From: Lachnospiraceae bacterium 10-1
GTDB lineage: Bacteria; Bacillota; Clostridia; Lachnospirales; Lachnospiraceae
Direction: 5' to 3'
Assembly: GCA_000403495.2 (NCBI GenBank)
Contig: KE159822.1
Location: forward strand, 62,001-126,000
Length of the DNA stretch: 64,000 bases
The notes under the pieces were generated by a model that worked only from the letters and a program-made list of their open reading frames with translations, ran no database searches and was not told the origin of the DNA. This document shows positions 44,301 to 52,909 of the stretch, piece by piece; within the stretch, counting starts at the first letter, position 1, and every line of letters begins with the position of its first letter. Made by a program: the position numbers and the translations under genes.

Positions 44301-44640
44301 AGATATAATTATCCTCAAAAAAATTTTGGACTATTGTAGTCAGTTAGATGAAGCATGTGATATGTTTGATAACGATTACAATAATTTTTTGAGCAATTCG
44401 GTTTTTCAAAATGCCTGCTGTATGTGTATTTTGCAGATAGGGGAGTTATGCAAAGTAATATCAGAGGAATTGAGAATGCAGGAAAAAGTTGTTCCGTGGA
44501 AAGAATGGTGTGGAATCAGGGATATTTTTGCACATCAGTATTCAAATCTGGACTGTCAGTCAGCATGGGAAACTATACAGCATGATCTTCCGGAATTGAA
44601 AACAGAAATAGCAAGAATCTTAAAGAAGAATGATGAATAG
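44290..44640 (+). CDS. hepT: HEPN (DUF86/HepT) RNase toxin
   Basis: 116 residues, all helical. The catalytic R-x4-H-x-Y motif is clear as RDIFAHQY (residues ~78-85), and the context IGELCKVISEEL with VPWKEWCGIRD is typical of HepT. It cleaves RNA unless AMPylated by MntA. Probably an element-stabilising or phage-responsive toxin. Confidence 0.9.
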   Translation: MKNKDIIILKKILDYCSQLDEACDMFDNDYNNFLSNSVFQNACCMCILQIGELCKVISEELRMQEKVVPWKEWCGIRDIFAHQYSNLDCQSAWETIQHDLPELKTEIARILKKNDE

Positions 44641-44935
44641 CAAAAAAATGAATTTTGAGATAATAAATCAGGAGGCAATGGAAAGAGATATTGCGGACTA
44701 TGCGAAAGACAGTAGGTTGACAGAGCCATCAGATGGCAAATGCAAAGTATGGTATGCCTTATAAAAGCGCAATTTGCCGATTGGCTGAATTGAGACTTGG
44801 GCTGAATAAATTTCTCATAGGTTGGGGTAAAAGAAGTAAATCGCCTACCTCGGGGTAAAAGTCCACTAAGTCTAATTGCGGCACAGGCGGCAATCTTGAA
44901 TTGATGCCATAGGAATTTGGGTACTCGCAGGCAAA
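44641..44935. other. gap with a short possible ORF (44649-44765)
   Basis: A frame of 38 residues (MNFEIINQEAMERDIADYAK...) begins 9 nt after the HEPN stop; it has no clear ribosome site and no known family. It may be the truncated start of a third gene. From 44766 on I see no coding signal. The phrase GGGGTAAAAG occurs twice (44824 and 44863). Confidence 0.35.
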
Positions 44936-44971
44936 AGCGATAGAAAGTAACTTTATCGCTCTTTCTTTTTT
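44936..44971. terminator. convergent terminator
   Basis: AGCGATA...TATCGCT with a T-rich tail on the plus strand; lies between the plus-strand MNT/HEPN genes and the minus-strand regulator. Confidence 0.65.
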
Positions 44972-45584
44972 AACAAATGGGAGGGATATACCCCATTTGA
45001 ATGGCTTTCGTTACAGCTTCAACAGATGAGGTAACGTCAAGTTTTTCAAATATATGCTGCAAATGATTTGATAGGGTACGCTCGCTGATATAGAGTGTAG
45101 CTGCAATCTTTTTCCGCTTCATACCGGCAGCTATAAGCCGCAGGATTTGTTTTTCGCAATCAGTCAATTCCTCTAAAAACGGAATCTCCCTATTAAAAAT
45201 AACTGCACCCTGTGATATTTGGGAAAGGAAGGATACCAGTTTTTCAGGCTCTATGTTTTTATTGATAAATCCCTTTGCCCCGATTTTTTCTGCTTCGCTG
45301 CGGTATACTGGCAGGTCATATCCAGACAGGATCACTATCTTTTGCTCCGGATATCGGTATAGCAGTTGTTTTGCCAATTCCAAACCATCTTCGGATGCTA
45401 TGTTTTTCAAATTTATATCCATAAGCAGGATATCCGGCCTGTTGGTATCAATGAAGCTGTCCAACCGGGAAATATCATTGATGCTTTCAAATGATGTGAT
45501 CTCAGGATAATCCGATAAGGCAATCTCCAGACTTTTTGAAAATAGGGCGTGGTCATCTACTAATAAAATATTGATAAGAAACAT
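44970..45584 (-). CDS. NarL/LuxR-family response regulator
   Basis: 204 residues. Receiver with VDDHALF and phospho-acceptor Asp in ILLMDINLKNI; Lys in GFINKNIEPEK; a LuxR-type HTH (LTDCEKQILRLIAAGMKRKKIAATLYISERTLSNHLQHIFEKL). Its start lies inside the end of the kinase gene (32-nt overlap), so they are co-translated. Likely regulates the ABC transporter at its 5' side. Confidence 0.9.
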   Translation of the reverse strand: MFLINILLVDDHALFSKSLEIALSDYPEITSFESINDISRLDSFIDTNRPDILLMDINLKNIASEDGLELAKQLLYRYPEQKIVILSGYDLPVYRSEAEKIGAKGFINKNIEPEKLVSFLSQISQGAVIFNREIPFLEELTDCEKQILRLIAAGMKRKKIAATLYISERTLSNHLQHIFEKLDVTSSVEAVTKAIQMGYIPPIC

Positions 45585-47118
45585 CTCCTTTCATTGGCAG
45601 GGTAATCTGTATGCAGACCCCATGCGGGAAGTTACTGGTTATCTTTACAGAACCCTCCATATTACCTACACGCTCAGTGACCAGTGCAAGCCCGCTGTGC
45701 TTTGATGGATCGGCGGATGAGAGGGAGTCTGCGTCAGCGGTTCCATTGTCCCTTATGCACAGCGCTATGATCCCGTTGTCCTCTGTAAGGGTTATCCATG
45801 CTTTTTCACCCTCTGAGTGCTTGTAAATATTTGTGACAAGCTCTTTCAGGAGACGGTATACGAATATGTCATAAGGGGCAGTTAAAAACAGGGAGTCCGG
45901 GCACTCAAAAGTAATACGGATATTACGGTGCGGAAAGGACTGTGATATATATTCAAGCAGGCTTTGGTAATTCTCTTTCACAGTGAGCTTGGGGAGCATT
46001 GCAGGGCGGTAATCCTGCATCCGCTCACGGATATAAGTGTTCATGTTATCAAGGGTTTCCGTGATGGTTTTCTGGATATCGGGGTGGCCTGCCTTTTTCA
46101 TCATGTTCTTTATGGAAAGCAGGTCCTGGAGAATGTCATCATGGAGGAAATCTGCAAATTCGAGGTTTAACTGTTCTTCCTGCTGTAGCTGCTTTAATGC
46201 GGCGTGGTATCTGCTTTCCCTGACCATTGCACTTTTTCCGTGCTTTAAATTAAAATCTAATGCAATGTTGCAGGCATATACAAGGACAAACATGGCATCC
46301 AGCATAAGGAAAAACAGTGGGAGGCCGATGCCTGAAGCCAGGGCGGACAGACCGCAGGTGGCTGCCCCGGCAAGCAGGATCAATGCTGACTGGCGACTGC
46401 TGAATATGGTTGACAGAGGGACGCTGCTATGCTCTTTTCGTATAATGCCGTGTATGCTCATAGAGAACAGCAGGACAGGAAGATATATCCCAAAATTAGA
46501 AAGATGTCCATTGACTCCCATTGTAGAAAAATAATAGGCAAGGAATAAAATGATCACCGTTACAAGGGAGAAAAGGATACATTTCCATTCCGCCTTAAAA
46601 ACAAAGGCAGTCCTTTTTCTATGGATTATAACAATGAAAATGAAACAAAGCCAGCCTGCCAGAAACTGTATGCCATAAAACAGGGCGAATATTTCATTTG
46701 AAACAAACAGGCCAATAAGGGAGCAGATGCAGGTTCCGGTCAGGCAGATGTTTACTGCTTTCTTGAATTTATATCCGCTTCCCTGAAACAGAAACATGAG
46801 TATGAAATTTATGGAGACATACCAAATGACCGGGCTTAAGGCAGAGAAGACCATACCCGTCCGGGCCTCATCCTGCGCCGACAGGAGTATATACCAGCTA
46901 TGGAGTGCCAGCAGGCCGCAAAACAGGGAGATGACTTTGTTTCCCCTGACATTGCAGGAGCTTATATAAGTAATGTCTATGAGCATCAAAGAGGACAGGA
47001 ACAGGGATACGGTTCCTGTGGCATTAAATGCCATATTCCGGTTTATGGCCAGTGCCATATACATAATGAGCAAAATGGAATTTGCAAAAAGCAGAAGGTT
47101 TAATGTTATACGCTTCAT
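45553..47118 (-). CDS. NarL-type sensor histidine kinase, multi-span
   Basis: 521 residues from the ATG at 47118, preceded by AGGAGG; a longer frame to 47229 lacks such a site. About ten membrane spans (residues 1-~310) are followed by a HisKA_3-type H-box EFADFLHDDILQDLLSIKNM and an HATPase domain (LVTNIYKHSEGE, RDNGTAD, SGLALVTERVGNM). It pairs with the LuxR-type regulator. The large membrane domain suggests sensing of a hydrophobic or membrane-borne signal. Confidence 0.87.
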   Translation of the reverse strand: MKRITLNLLLFANSILLIMYMALAINRNMAFNATGTVSLFLSSLMLIDITYISSCNVRGNKVISLFCGLLALHSWYILLSAQDEARTGMVFSALSPVIWYVSINFILMFLFQGSGYKFKKAVNICLTGTCICSLIGLFVSNEIFALFYGIQFLAGWLCFIFIVIIHRKRTAFVFKAEWKCILFSLVTVIILFLAYYFSTMGVNGHLSNFGIYLPVLLFSMSIHGIIRKEHSSVPLSTIFSSRQSALILLAGAATCGLSALASGIGLPLFFLMLDAMFVLVYACNIALDFNLKHGKSAMVRESRYHAALKQLQQEEQLNLEFADFLHDDILQDLLSIKNMMKKAGHPDIQKTITETLDNMNTYIRERMQDYRPAMLPKLTVKENYQSLLEYISQSFPHRNIRITFECPDSLFLTAPYDIFVYRLLKELVTNIYKHSEGEKAWITLTEDNGIIALCIRDNGTADADSLSSADPSKHSGLALVTERVGNMEGSVKITSNFPHGVCIQITLPMKGDVSYQYFISR

Positions 47119-47255
47119 ATCCGGCCTCCTTTTTTCACGCTTCATTATACCATTTATTTTCGGGTATACAAACAGGAATTTCTGCATGATTTCTGATTTG
47201 TCATAAAGGCGTGTGAAACCGCCGGGCATGAAAGCGCGGCGGTTTCATGCAGCCC

Positions 47256-49262
47256 CTATTTTGTCAGCACAGCTTTACAGCAGGTGTGGACAGTCATACG
47301 GTAATAGGCCAGATAAATAATGAATGTCAGCATAATGGCGGCCATTGTGGGTGTATACAGCACGAGGCTGTTTTTCAGGATATTCTGCATGAGGGCGGAC
47401 TTGTATACCAGCGTGGCGAAGATGCAGTCTGCCAGCCCGAATAAAAATGGGATGATGAAAAAAGCCGCCGTCTGTTTTTGGATGATCTTTTGGATTTTCC
47501 TGTCCGTATACCCCATTTTCCGGAGAATATCATAATCAGATTTCGAGTCGGTTATGGCTGAAACATTATTAAAGTAAAGGATGCTTCCGGTTGCTATAAA
47601 GAACAACACCACGAGAAAACCGATTAACAGGAATGTGGAACTGCTCAGGGAAAATATTTCGTGTACCCTGTGCGAGTTTCCCTGCAGGTAGGGACTTCCG
47701 GACAGATATTCTGACAGGGCCTGGAATAGTGCCTCGTTATCCTCAATAGATTTTCCGTTTATGCTGAGGACTTTCGCTGCAGGAACTGCCTGTTCTGTTA
47801 TCATATGGTATAAATCGTCACTTACGATCAAAGTCCCGACACTGTTTGCAAATGAAATGGGATTATCCAAAGTAACAGCGGTCACTGTGACCGGTATTTC
47901 ATGATTGCCTATGAGCAGTGGATAAACATTGCCCGTTTCATCATTGTCAGAATCCGGCTGGTACTTGATTAAAATACACTCATTGTTATTTAAAGTGGCA
48001 AACTGTTCCAACGCTTTTGTCCGTCCCTGTGCTTCCAGAAGGGCTGTATAGTTTGAAAATGGAATACATTCAAACCCTGCATCCCGCAGGATTTTTTCAT
48101 TATCCGAATCCCCCTTGGAGGTTCCGATGCTGTACTCCACAGGGAGCTGCCCGGCAGTGGAAGTGACCTTATAAATATCAGTCTGCAGGAATGTGACATC
48201 ATCCCCCGGTGAATACTCATTTATGATCTGTTTGAACGCAGTTATTTCACGTTCATTTTCAATCCTGCATTCTATTTCCGATGGCGCCATACGGGATACC
48301 GCAGCTATTGGGTAGTATAGCGACAAAGCCATGACGCTTGAAACAGTCAATGTTGCGGCTGACAATAATGTAAGCATGATCAGTGTCCTGGAGTTTGAAT
48401 GGATACGGTATATGAACCCAGGCGCAGTGATGATCTTCGTTTCCGTGTAGAATTTTCGTTTGTTTTTCTTACCTGCCTGTACCGCAAAGGGAAGAAAGGA
48501 TGCGATAAAAAGCACTGTTCCTGAGAGTATGAGTGCAGATGTCAGCATGCCGACTGGATAAAAACCAATTGTAAGCCATAAGGATTCCGCACCCCATAAT
48601 ATATCGAGTGCAAGGCAGTATCCTGAAATAACAGCCAAAAATCCAATGACAGACGGGACAGCATGGAAACTCATCCTTTTTTCTGCACTTTTTTCATATC
48701 TCACTAAATCCATGAGTGATGTCCTGAAAAGGAACCTGCTGTTGGACAGGGCTAATACTGTGACAACAGCGGAAATAAAGCAGGCTGTTTTCATAACGGC
48801 ATTTGGGTTAAAAAAGGGTATTTCTGAATGATTGACCGCCAGATCCAGCAATTTTGTAATGCCAAAGACAATCCCCTTGTGGAAAAAACCGCCCAGAAGT
48901 ATCCCGGCGATAAAAGCTCCTGAACAGGTGAGCAGGTTCTCTGTTATGAGCAGGGAGAGTATTGTGGATTTTCTGTATCCTAATAATGCGTAAATACCGA
49001 GTTCCTTTGTGCGGCGGCGTAAAAAGAAGCTGTTTGAATATGACATATAGAAAACAACAAAAGCCATGAGGAATACGGAAATCGTGTTGCACATCGTTTC
49101 AACCCGTCCGTCATTTGATATTTTTTCAAGCATGACCGCATTCATGGAGAACGAAGTGAATGCAAAAAAGATAGTAATCACAAATGAAACGGATAATAGA
49201 TAGAGGGCGTAAAACGAAAAATTATTTTTCAGATTCTTAAGCGCCATAGATAAATTATGCAT
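47256..49262 (-). CDS. FtsX-type ABC permease (BceB-like)
   Basis: 668 residues, about ten spans: one N-terminal, then three in the FtsX domain (residues ~55-190), several in the middle, a ~220-residue extracellular domain after span 8 (about 315-530), and three at the end. The order matches BceB-type permeases that sense and remove bacitracin-like peptides. Works with the ATPase gene 11 bp upstream. Confidence 0.88.
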   Translation of the reverse strand: MHNLSMALKNLKNNFSFYALYLLSVSFVITIFFAFTSFSMNAVMLEKISNDGRVETMCNTISVFLMAFVVFYMSYSNSFFLRRRTKELGIYALLGYRKSTILSLLITENLLTCSGAFIAGILLGGFFHKGIVFGITKLLDLAVNHSEIPFFNPNAVMKTACFISAVVTVLALSNSRFLFRTSLMDLVRYEKSAEKRMSFHAVPSVIGFLAVISGYCLALDILWGAESLWLTIGFYPVGMLTSALILSGTVLFIASFLPFAVQAGKKNKRKFYTETKIITAPGFIYRIHSNSRTLIMLTLLSAATLTVSSVMALSLYYPIAAVSRMAPSEIECRIENEREITAFKQIINEYSPGDDVTFLQTDIYKVTSTAGQLPVEYSIGTSKGDSDNEKILRDAGFECIPFSNYTALLEAQGRTKALEQFATLNNNECILIKYQPDSDNDETGNVYPLLIGNHEIPVTVTAVTLDNPISFANSVGTLIVSDDLYHMITEQAVPAAKVLSINGKSIEDNEALFQALSEYLSGSPYLQGNSHRVHEIFSLSSSTFLLIGFLVVLFFIATGSILYFNNVSAITDSKSDYDILRKMGYTDRKIQKIIQKQTAAFFIIPFLFGLADCIFATLVYKSALMQNILKNSLVLYTPTMAAIMLTFIIYLAYYRMTVHTCCKAVLTK

Positions 49263-49273
49263 CTCTCCCCCTC

Positions 49274-50023
49274 CTATCTTTCTGTGTCTAATTTTGCCAC
49301 TTCCCGTGCGATGGATTCATAGAATGTGCGCCTGTCATCATTTTGTCTGAACAGCTCCCGGATAATGCACCCGTCTTTAAAGATTAAAATACGGTCAGCG
49401 AAACTTGCGGCATATGCATCATGTGTAACCATCAATATAGTGGTATTAAGGGATTCGTTTGATTCCTTCAAGGTGTTTAGTAAATCTGTCGCAGAACTGG
49501 AATCCAACGCCCCCGTTGGCTCGTCGGCAAATAGAATACTTGGCCGCTTTACAATGGCCCTCAAAGCCGAAGCCCGCTGTCTCTGCCCGCCCGAAAGCTC
49601 ATTTGGGTATTTGTTAAGCTGTGGGTCAATGCCAAATGCTTCTGCTAGGCTCCGTACCATGTTTTCTATTTTTTTCGGCGGGAGTTTCTGCAGGGTAAGC
49701 GGGACAGCAATATTTTCAAAAATGGTAAGGCTGTCAAGCAGGAGATATTCCTGAAAAATAAATCCCAGCTTATCCCTGCGGAAATCCGCTGCGCCTGAAT
49801 CGGAAAGGTTCTTAATGTTGACACCGTCTATTGTGATGCTGCCGCTTGTAGGTGTGTCAATCGTGGAAAGGACATTAAGCAGCGTAGTCTTCCCGGAACC
49901 CGAAGCGCCCATGATGGCGATAAACTCACTTTTCGCCACGCTGAACGATACTTTATTCAGGCTTGAGTGCTGTGCCCTGGCATAAATTTTTGTTACTTCT
50001 GTTGCTTCTAATAATGCAGACAT
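49274..50023 (-). CDS. ABC ATPase (BceA-like)
   Basis: 249 residues. Walker A GASGSGKTT, LolD/BceA-type motifs SGSITIDGVNI and RRDKLGFIFQEYLLLD, signature ELSGGQRQRAS, Walker B ILFADEPTGALDS, and H-loop VTHDAYAASFADR. First gene of a minus-strand operon: ATPase, permease, kinase, regulator. Confidence 0.92.
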   Translation of the reverse strand: MSALLEATEVTKIYARAQHSSLNKVSFSVAKSEFIAIMGASGSGKTTLLNVLSTIDTPTSGSITIDGVNIKNLSDSGAADFRRDKLGFIFQEYLLLDSLTIFENIAVPLTLQKLPPKKIENMVRSLAEAFGIDPQLNKYPNELSGGQRQRASALRAIVKRPSILFADEPTGALDSSSATDLLNTLKESNESLNTTILMVTHDAYAASFADRILIFKDGCIIRELFRQNDDRRTFYESIAREVAKLDTER

Positions 50024-50080
50024 ATGAAATTCTCCTTTGCGTTTGATGTAAACATTGTACTTTTTGGTACTTGAAATGAA

Positions 50081-50120
50081 ATGAGTAAAACAGGCAATTA
50101 TTTTTGCGTGATTTACTCAT
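50081..50120. promoter_or_regulatory. operator-like inverted repeat in divergent promoter region
   Basis: ATGAGTAAA (50081) and its exact complement TTTACTCAT (50112) lie 22 nt apart in the 157-bp gap between the BceA-like gene (minus) and the gene at 50181 (plus). It is a probable binding site controlling one or both. Confidence 0.55.
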
Positions 50121-50180
50121 TCAAATTGGGAAGCAGTATGATAATCTAGTTAAAAATTATTTTATAGAGGAGAGAATGAA

Positions 50181-50495
50181 ATGAATAAGCTACAGCTAAA
50201 TCCAAAGAAGATCATTATCTGGCTATGCGTAAACTATGGAATATTTATTCTTGCTTTCTTTGTGCTGGGTACGTTAGGCAGCGAGTACAAAGTGATACTC
50301 TGGATCAATTTTTTCCTTGATATAGCCATTTGCGTTATGTCACTTGTACTTAATATTATCCTGTTTTTCCCAAAACATGAAACTTCTTTGTTTGTAAAAC
50401 TTGTACTCTTGCTTATAACTTTAGCTTTGGCAGCATTTACATACTACGCATTCATTATGCCGGAGTGTGGTTTGCCGTCAGTGCTGTTTTCTTAA
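50181..50495 (+). CDS. small membrane protein, three spans
   Basis: 104 residues: spans at about 11-32, 40-62 and 71-93, with a Lys-rich start (MNKLQLNPKKII). AGAGGAGAG precedes the ATG. No family recognised. It is divergent from the BceAB operon and shares its control region, so it may belong to the same response. Confidence 0.65.
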   Translation: MNKLQLNPKKIIIWLCVNYGIFILAFFVLGTLGSEYKVILWINFFLDIAICVMSLVLNIILFFPKHETSLFVKLVLLLITLALAAFTYYAFIMPECGLPSVLFS

Positions 50496-50536
50496 TTGAA
50501 GCAGCAATAGCGTATAAACTGAAAATACACAAAAGA

Positions 50537-50581
50537 CAGACCGCCGCACTATGGCTATCATTCGCCATATGCGGCGGTCTG
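50537..50581. repeat. GC-rich hairpin at the edge of the second LytTR block
   Basis: CAGACCGCCGCA/TGCGGCGGTCTG with an inner TATGGC/GCCATA extension. Shares its sequence with the palindrome at 25664 and marks the start of the duplicated LytTR segment. Confidence 0.65.
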
Positions 50582-50743
50582 CCGTTTCCGTAGGCAGGCC
50601 GGGCGGCCTGATAATGGAAATCACTTGGAAAGCGGGGGAATAAGAGGTAATATGCTTACACGGCGGTTTGCGTTTCCACTATATCGGACGAATGGCGAAA
50701 AACTTTAGACCCTCCGGTGATATTCTGAGATTGATTTATAGTC

Positions 50744-50810
50744 GTTTCGTGCAATTTATGGGTGTTTTGTGCAATGGCGTTTGATAGGATGCCTTATAAT
50801 CCGATATAAT
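50744..50810 (+). promoter_or_regulatory. LytTR-type promoter, second block
   Basis: GTTTCGTGCAAT (50744) and GTTTTGTGCAAT (50764), 20 bp apart, then TATAAT at 50805. Identical layout to 25814-25880, directly ahead of the regulator gene. Confidence 0.7.
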
Positions 50811-50837
50811 TTATGACGGAAAGTGAGGAAAATATGG

Positions 50838-51521
50838 ATGAAGATAGCGGTCTGCGATGACAGCAGGGAGGACAGGGAAGCGCTGCGGGCGCTGCTGGAA
50901 GCCTGCGGGCATGATTTTGAAATAAGGGAATACGGCTCCGGCGCGGAGCTTTATGCGGATATGGGGTATGTGCGGGAATGCGGCATCGTGTTCCTCGACA
51001 TCAACATGGAGGGCATGGACGGTCTGGAGGCGGCGGGGAAGATCAAGGCGGAATGCCCGAAGGTACATATCGTGCTGGTGACGACCTATGTGAACTATGC
51101 GCTGGACGGGTACAAGGTGAAGGCCAGCCGGTTCCTCTTAAAGGATGACCTGGAACAGACGCTGCCGGAGTGCGTGGCGGACATCCTGCGGGAGGAGCGG
51201 GTGGTGGAGTTCGGCTTCATGGAGGGGAACGTGCGCCTGCGGGTGGACGACATCATCTATATCGAGACGAGCAGGCACAAGAACGTGTTCTACACGGCGG
51301 GGGAGACATACAGCATCTATAAGAAGATGGATGAGCTGGAGGCGGAACTGGCGGGGATGGGCTTCGTGCGGATACACCAGAGCTTCCTCATCAACATGAG
51401 GTACATCGGGAAACTCGGCAGCTATGTCATGGTGCTGACCACGGGGAAGGAGATTTCCGTCCCGAAGTCAAGGTACCCGGAGGTGAAGCGGCAGTACACA
51501 TTGTTTAAGGGGGCGGAGTGA
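50838..51521 (+). CDS. LytTR (AgrA-type) response regulator, copy 2
   Basis: 227 residues, differing from copy 1 at only about a dozen positions. Receiver with CDDSRED and FLDINMEGMDG; LytTR domain RLRVDDIIYIETSRHKNVFY to SRYPEVKRQY. The intact partner kinase follows directly. G+C-rich like copy 1. Expected to bind the four paired sites found in the window. Confidence 0.92.
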   Translation: MKIAVCDDSREDREALRALLEACGHDFEIREYGSGAELYADMGYVRECGIVFLDINMEGMDGLEAAGKIKAECPKVHIVLVTTYVNYALDGYKVKASRFLLKDDLEQTLPECVADILREERVVEFGFMEGNVRLRVDDIIYIETSRHKNVFYTAGETYSIYKKMDELEAELAGMGFVRIHQSFLINMRYIGKLGSYVMVLTTGKEISVPKSRYPEVKRQYTLFKGAE

Positions 51522-51523
51522 TT

Positions 51524-52774
51524 ATGGGATTATGGATACTTTCATTCTGTATCATCGCGATAGAGGCGTGGGGGATTATATATTTTTTTGATACCTTTTT
51601 GAAGAAAAAGGATATGGGGCGGCTGGGAAAGTGCAGGTATATTGTTTTGTATTTTGTCAGCGGGGCAGCAGCGGTTCTTGGGGGACAGCTTGGTTTGATG
51701 GGGATTAAGGTTCTGCTGATAGTATTGGTTTCCATAGCTTTTTGTGCGGTGTTTTATAAGACGGATTGGAAACAGGGCATTTTCTTTTCCATGCTGAATT
51801 ATTCGCTGCTATTCTTGACGGAATTATTTTCACTGTTGGTTGAGAATGTATTGGCCTCCAGGGATAAGCTGTATGCTTTAGAGCATGATTTTTTATACAT
51901 TCCAATGAAAATGGTATGGATTTTCCTGCTTTTCATGATTCGCAGGATATGGAAAGGAAAGAAAAATTATAAGGAACTTTCCTGTAAGGAATGGGTAAAA
52001 TTTTCCATGATCCCGCTGCTCACTGTGGCCTCCATGCTGCTCATGTATTTTTGCTACAGCGGGGAGAGAACGGTGCAGACGGCATACCTATTTCTGTCGG
52101 CGGGGCTGATCTTCATAAACATCTTTGTCATAGAGCTGATGCAGGGCATCCTCGAAAAAGAGGAATTGCTCCGGGAAAGCGCGCTGGCAGGCCAGAAGAA
52201 GGAGAGCCAGCTTGCCCATTACCGGGATATGCAGGCGGTCTATGAGCGGCAGGGGAGGAAGATGCACGACTATAAGAACCAGATAAGGACGATGCAGGTG
52301 CTGTTAAAGAAAGGTGATACGCAGGCTGCCGCCGCGCTTGCGGAGCGGCTGACGGAGAGCATATCGGTGGAGATGGCGGCGGTCAGCACGAACCACCCGG
52401 TGGTGGACGCCGTCCTGAACCAGAAGTTCCATGCCGCAAGGGAGCAGGGCGTGTCCATGACTTTCCGGGTGGGCGACATGGGCGGGCTGCGGCTGAATGA
52501 GGAGGAAACGGTGATCCTGCTCTCCAACCTGCTGGACAATGCCATCCACGAATGCGTGAAGGTGGCGCGGCAGGGGAGGAATGCCGTCATCCACGTCAAG
52601 CTGGTGCAGGAGGGCGGGAAGCTGATTTTCTCCGTAAGGAACCCCGTGGCAGAGAAAGTGGAGGTCACAGAAGGCACCGGCCTGTCGAACGTGAAGGCCG
52701 TGGCGGATAAATACGGGGGCGATTTTGCCGTTTCCTGTGACGCAGAAAAGCTCCAGGCGGTGGTGATGTTATAA
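51524..52774 (+). CDS. AgrC-type sensor histidine kinase, intact copy
   Basis: 416 residues. Six membrane spans in residues ~1-205, then the dimerisation helix, the H-box RKMHDYKNQIRTMQ, the N-box NLLDNAIHEC and the G-box GTGLSNVKAVADKYGG of the HPK10/GHKL group. AgrC-type kinases sense small peptides at the membrane. No agrB- or agrD-like gene was found nearby, so the signal comes from elsewhere or is not an AgrD peptide. The repeat GCGGCAGGGGAGGAA occurs twice inside the gene (52246 and 52567) and explains the deletion in copy 1. Confidence 0.9.
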   Translation: MGLWILSFCIIAIEAWGIIYFFDTFLKKKDMGRLGKCRYIVLYFVSGAAAVLGGQLGLMGIKVLLIVLVSIAFCAVFYKTDWKQGIFFSMLNYSLLFLTELFSLLVENVLASRDKLYALEHDFLYIPMKMVWIFLLFMIRRIWKGKKNYKELSCKEWVKFSMIPLLTVASMLLMYFCYSGERTVQTAYLFLSAGLIFINIFVIELMQGILEKEELLRESALAGQKKESQLAHYRDMQAVYERQGRKMHDYKNQIRTMQVLLKKGDTQAAAALAERLTESISVEMAAVSTNHPVVDAVLNQKFHAAREQGVSMTFRVGDMGGLRLNEEETVILLSNLLDNAIHECVKVARQGRNAVIHVKLVQEGGKLIFSVRNPVAEKVEVTEGTGLSNVKAVADKYGGDFAVSCDAEKLQAVVML

Positions 52775-52785
52775 ACTTTATGGTC

Positions 52786-52817
52786 ATTTCGTGCAATTTA
52801 TAGTCACTTGGTGCAAT
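52786..52817 (+). promoter_or_regulatory. LytTR-type paired site ahead of cargo cluster
   Basis: ATTTCGTGCAAT (52786) and ACTTGGTGCAAT (52806), start-to-start 20 bp, just after the kinase stop and 93 bp ahead of the gene at 52910. Same position as the pair at 27535. Confidence 0.65.
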
Positions 52818-52909
52818 CGCGGTTTGAAATGCGGGCGCATCTGCCGATGGATTTTATGAAACGGGATATTTTCAGAAAAAGAAAAATTATAAAAACGGAG
52901 GTATGCGAT

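Noticed and set aside
44766-44935. Group II intron remnant suggested by repeated GGGGTAAAAG words
   Set aside because: No intron 5' consensus, no domain V hairpin and no reverse transcriptase nearby.
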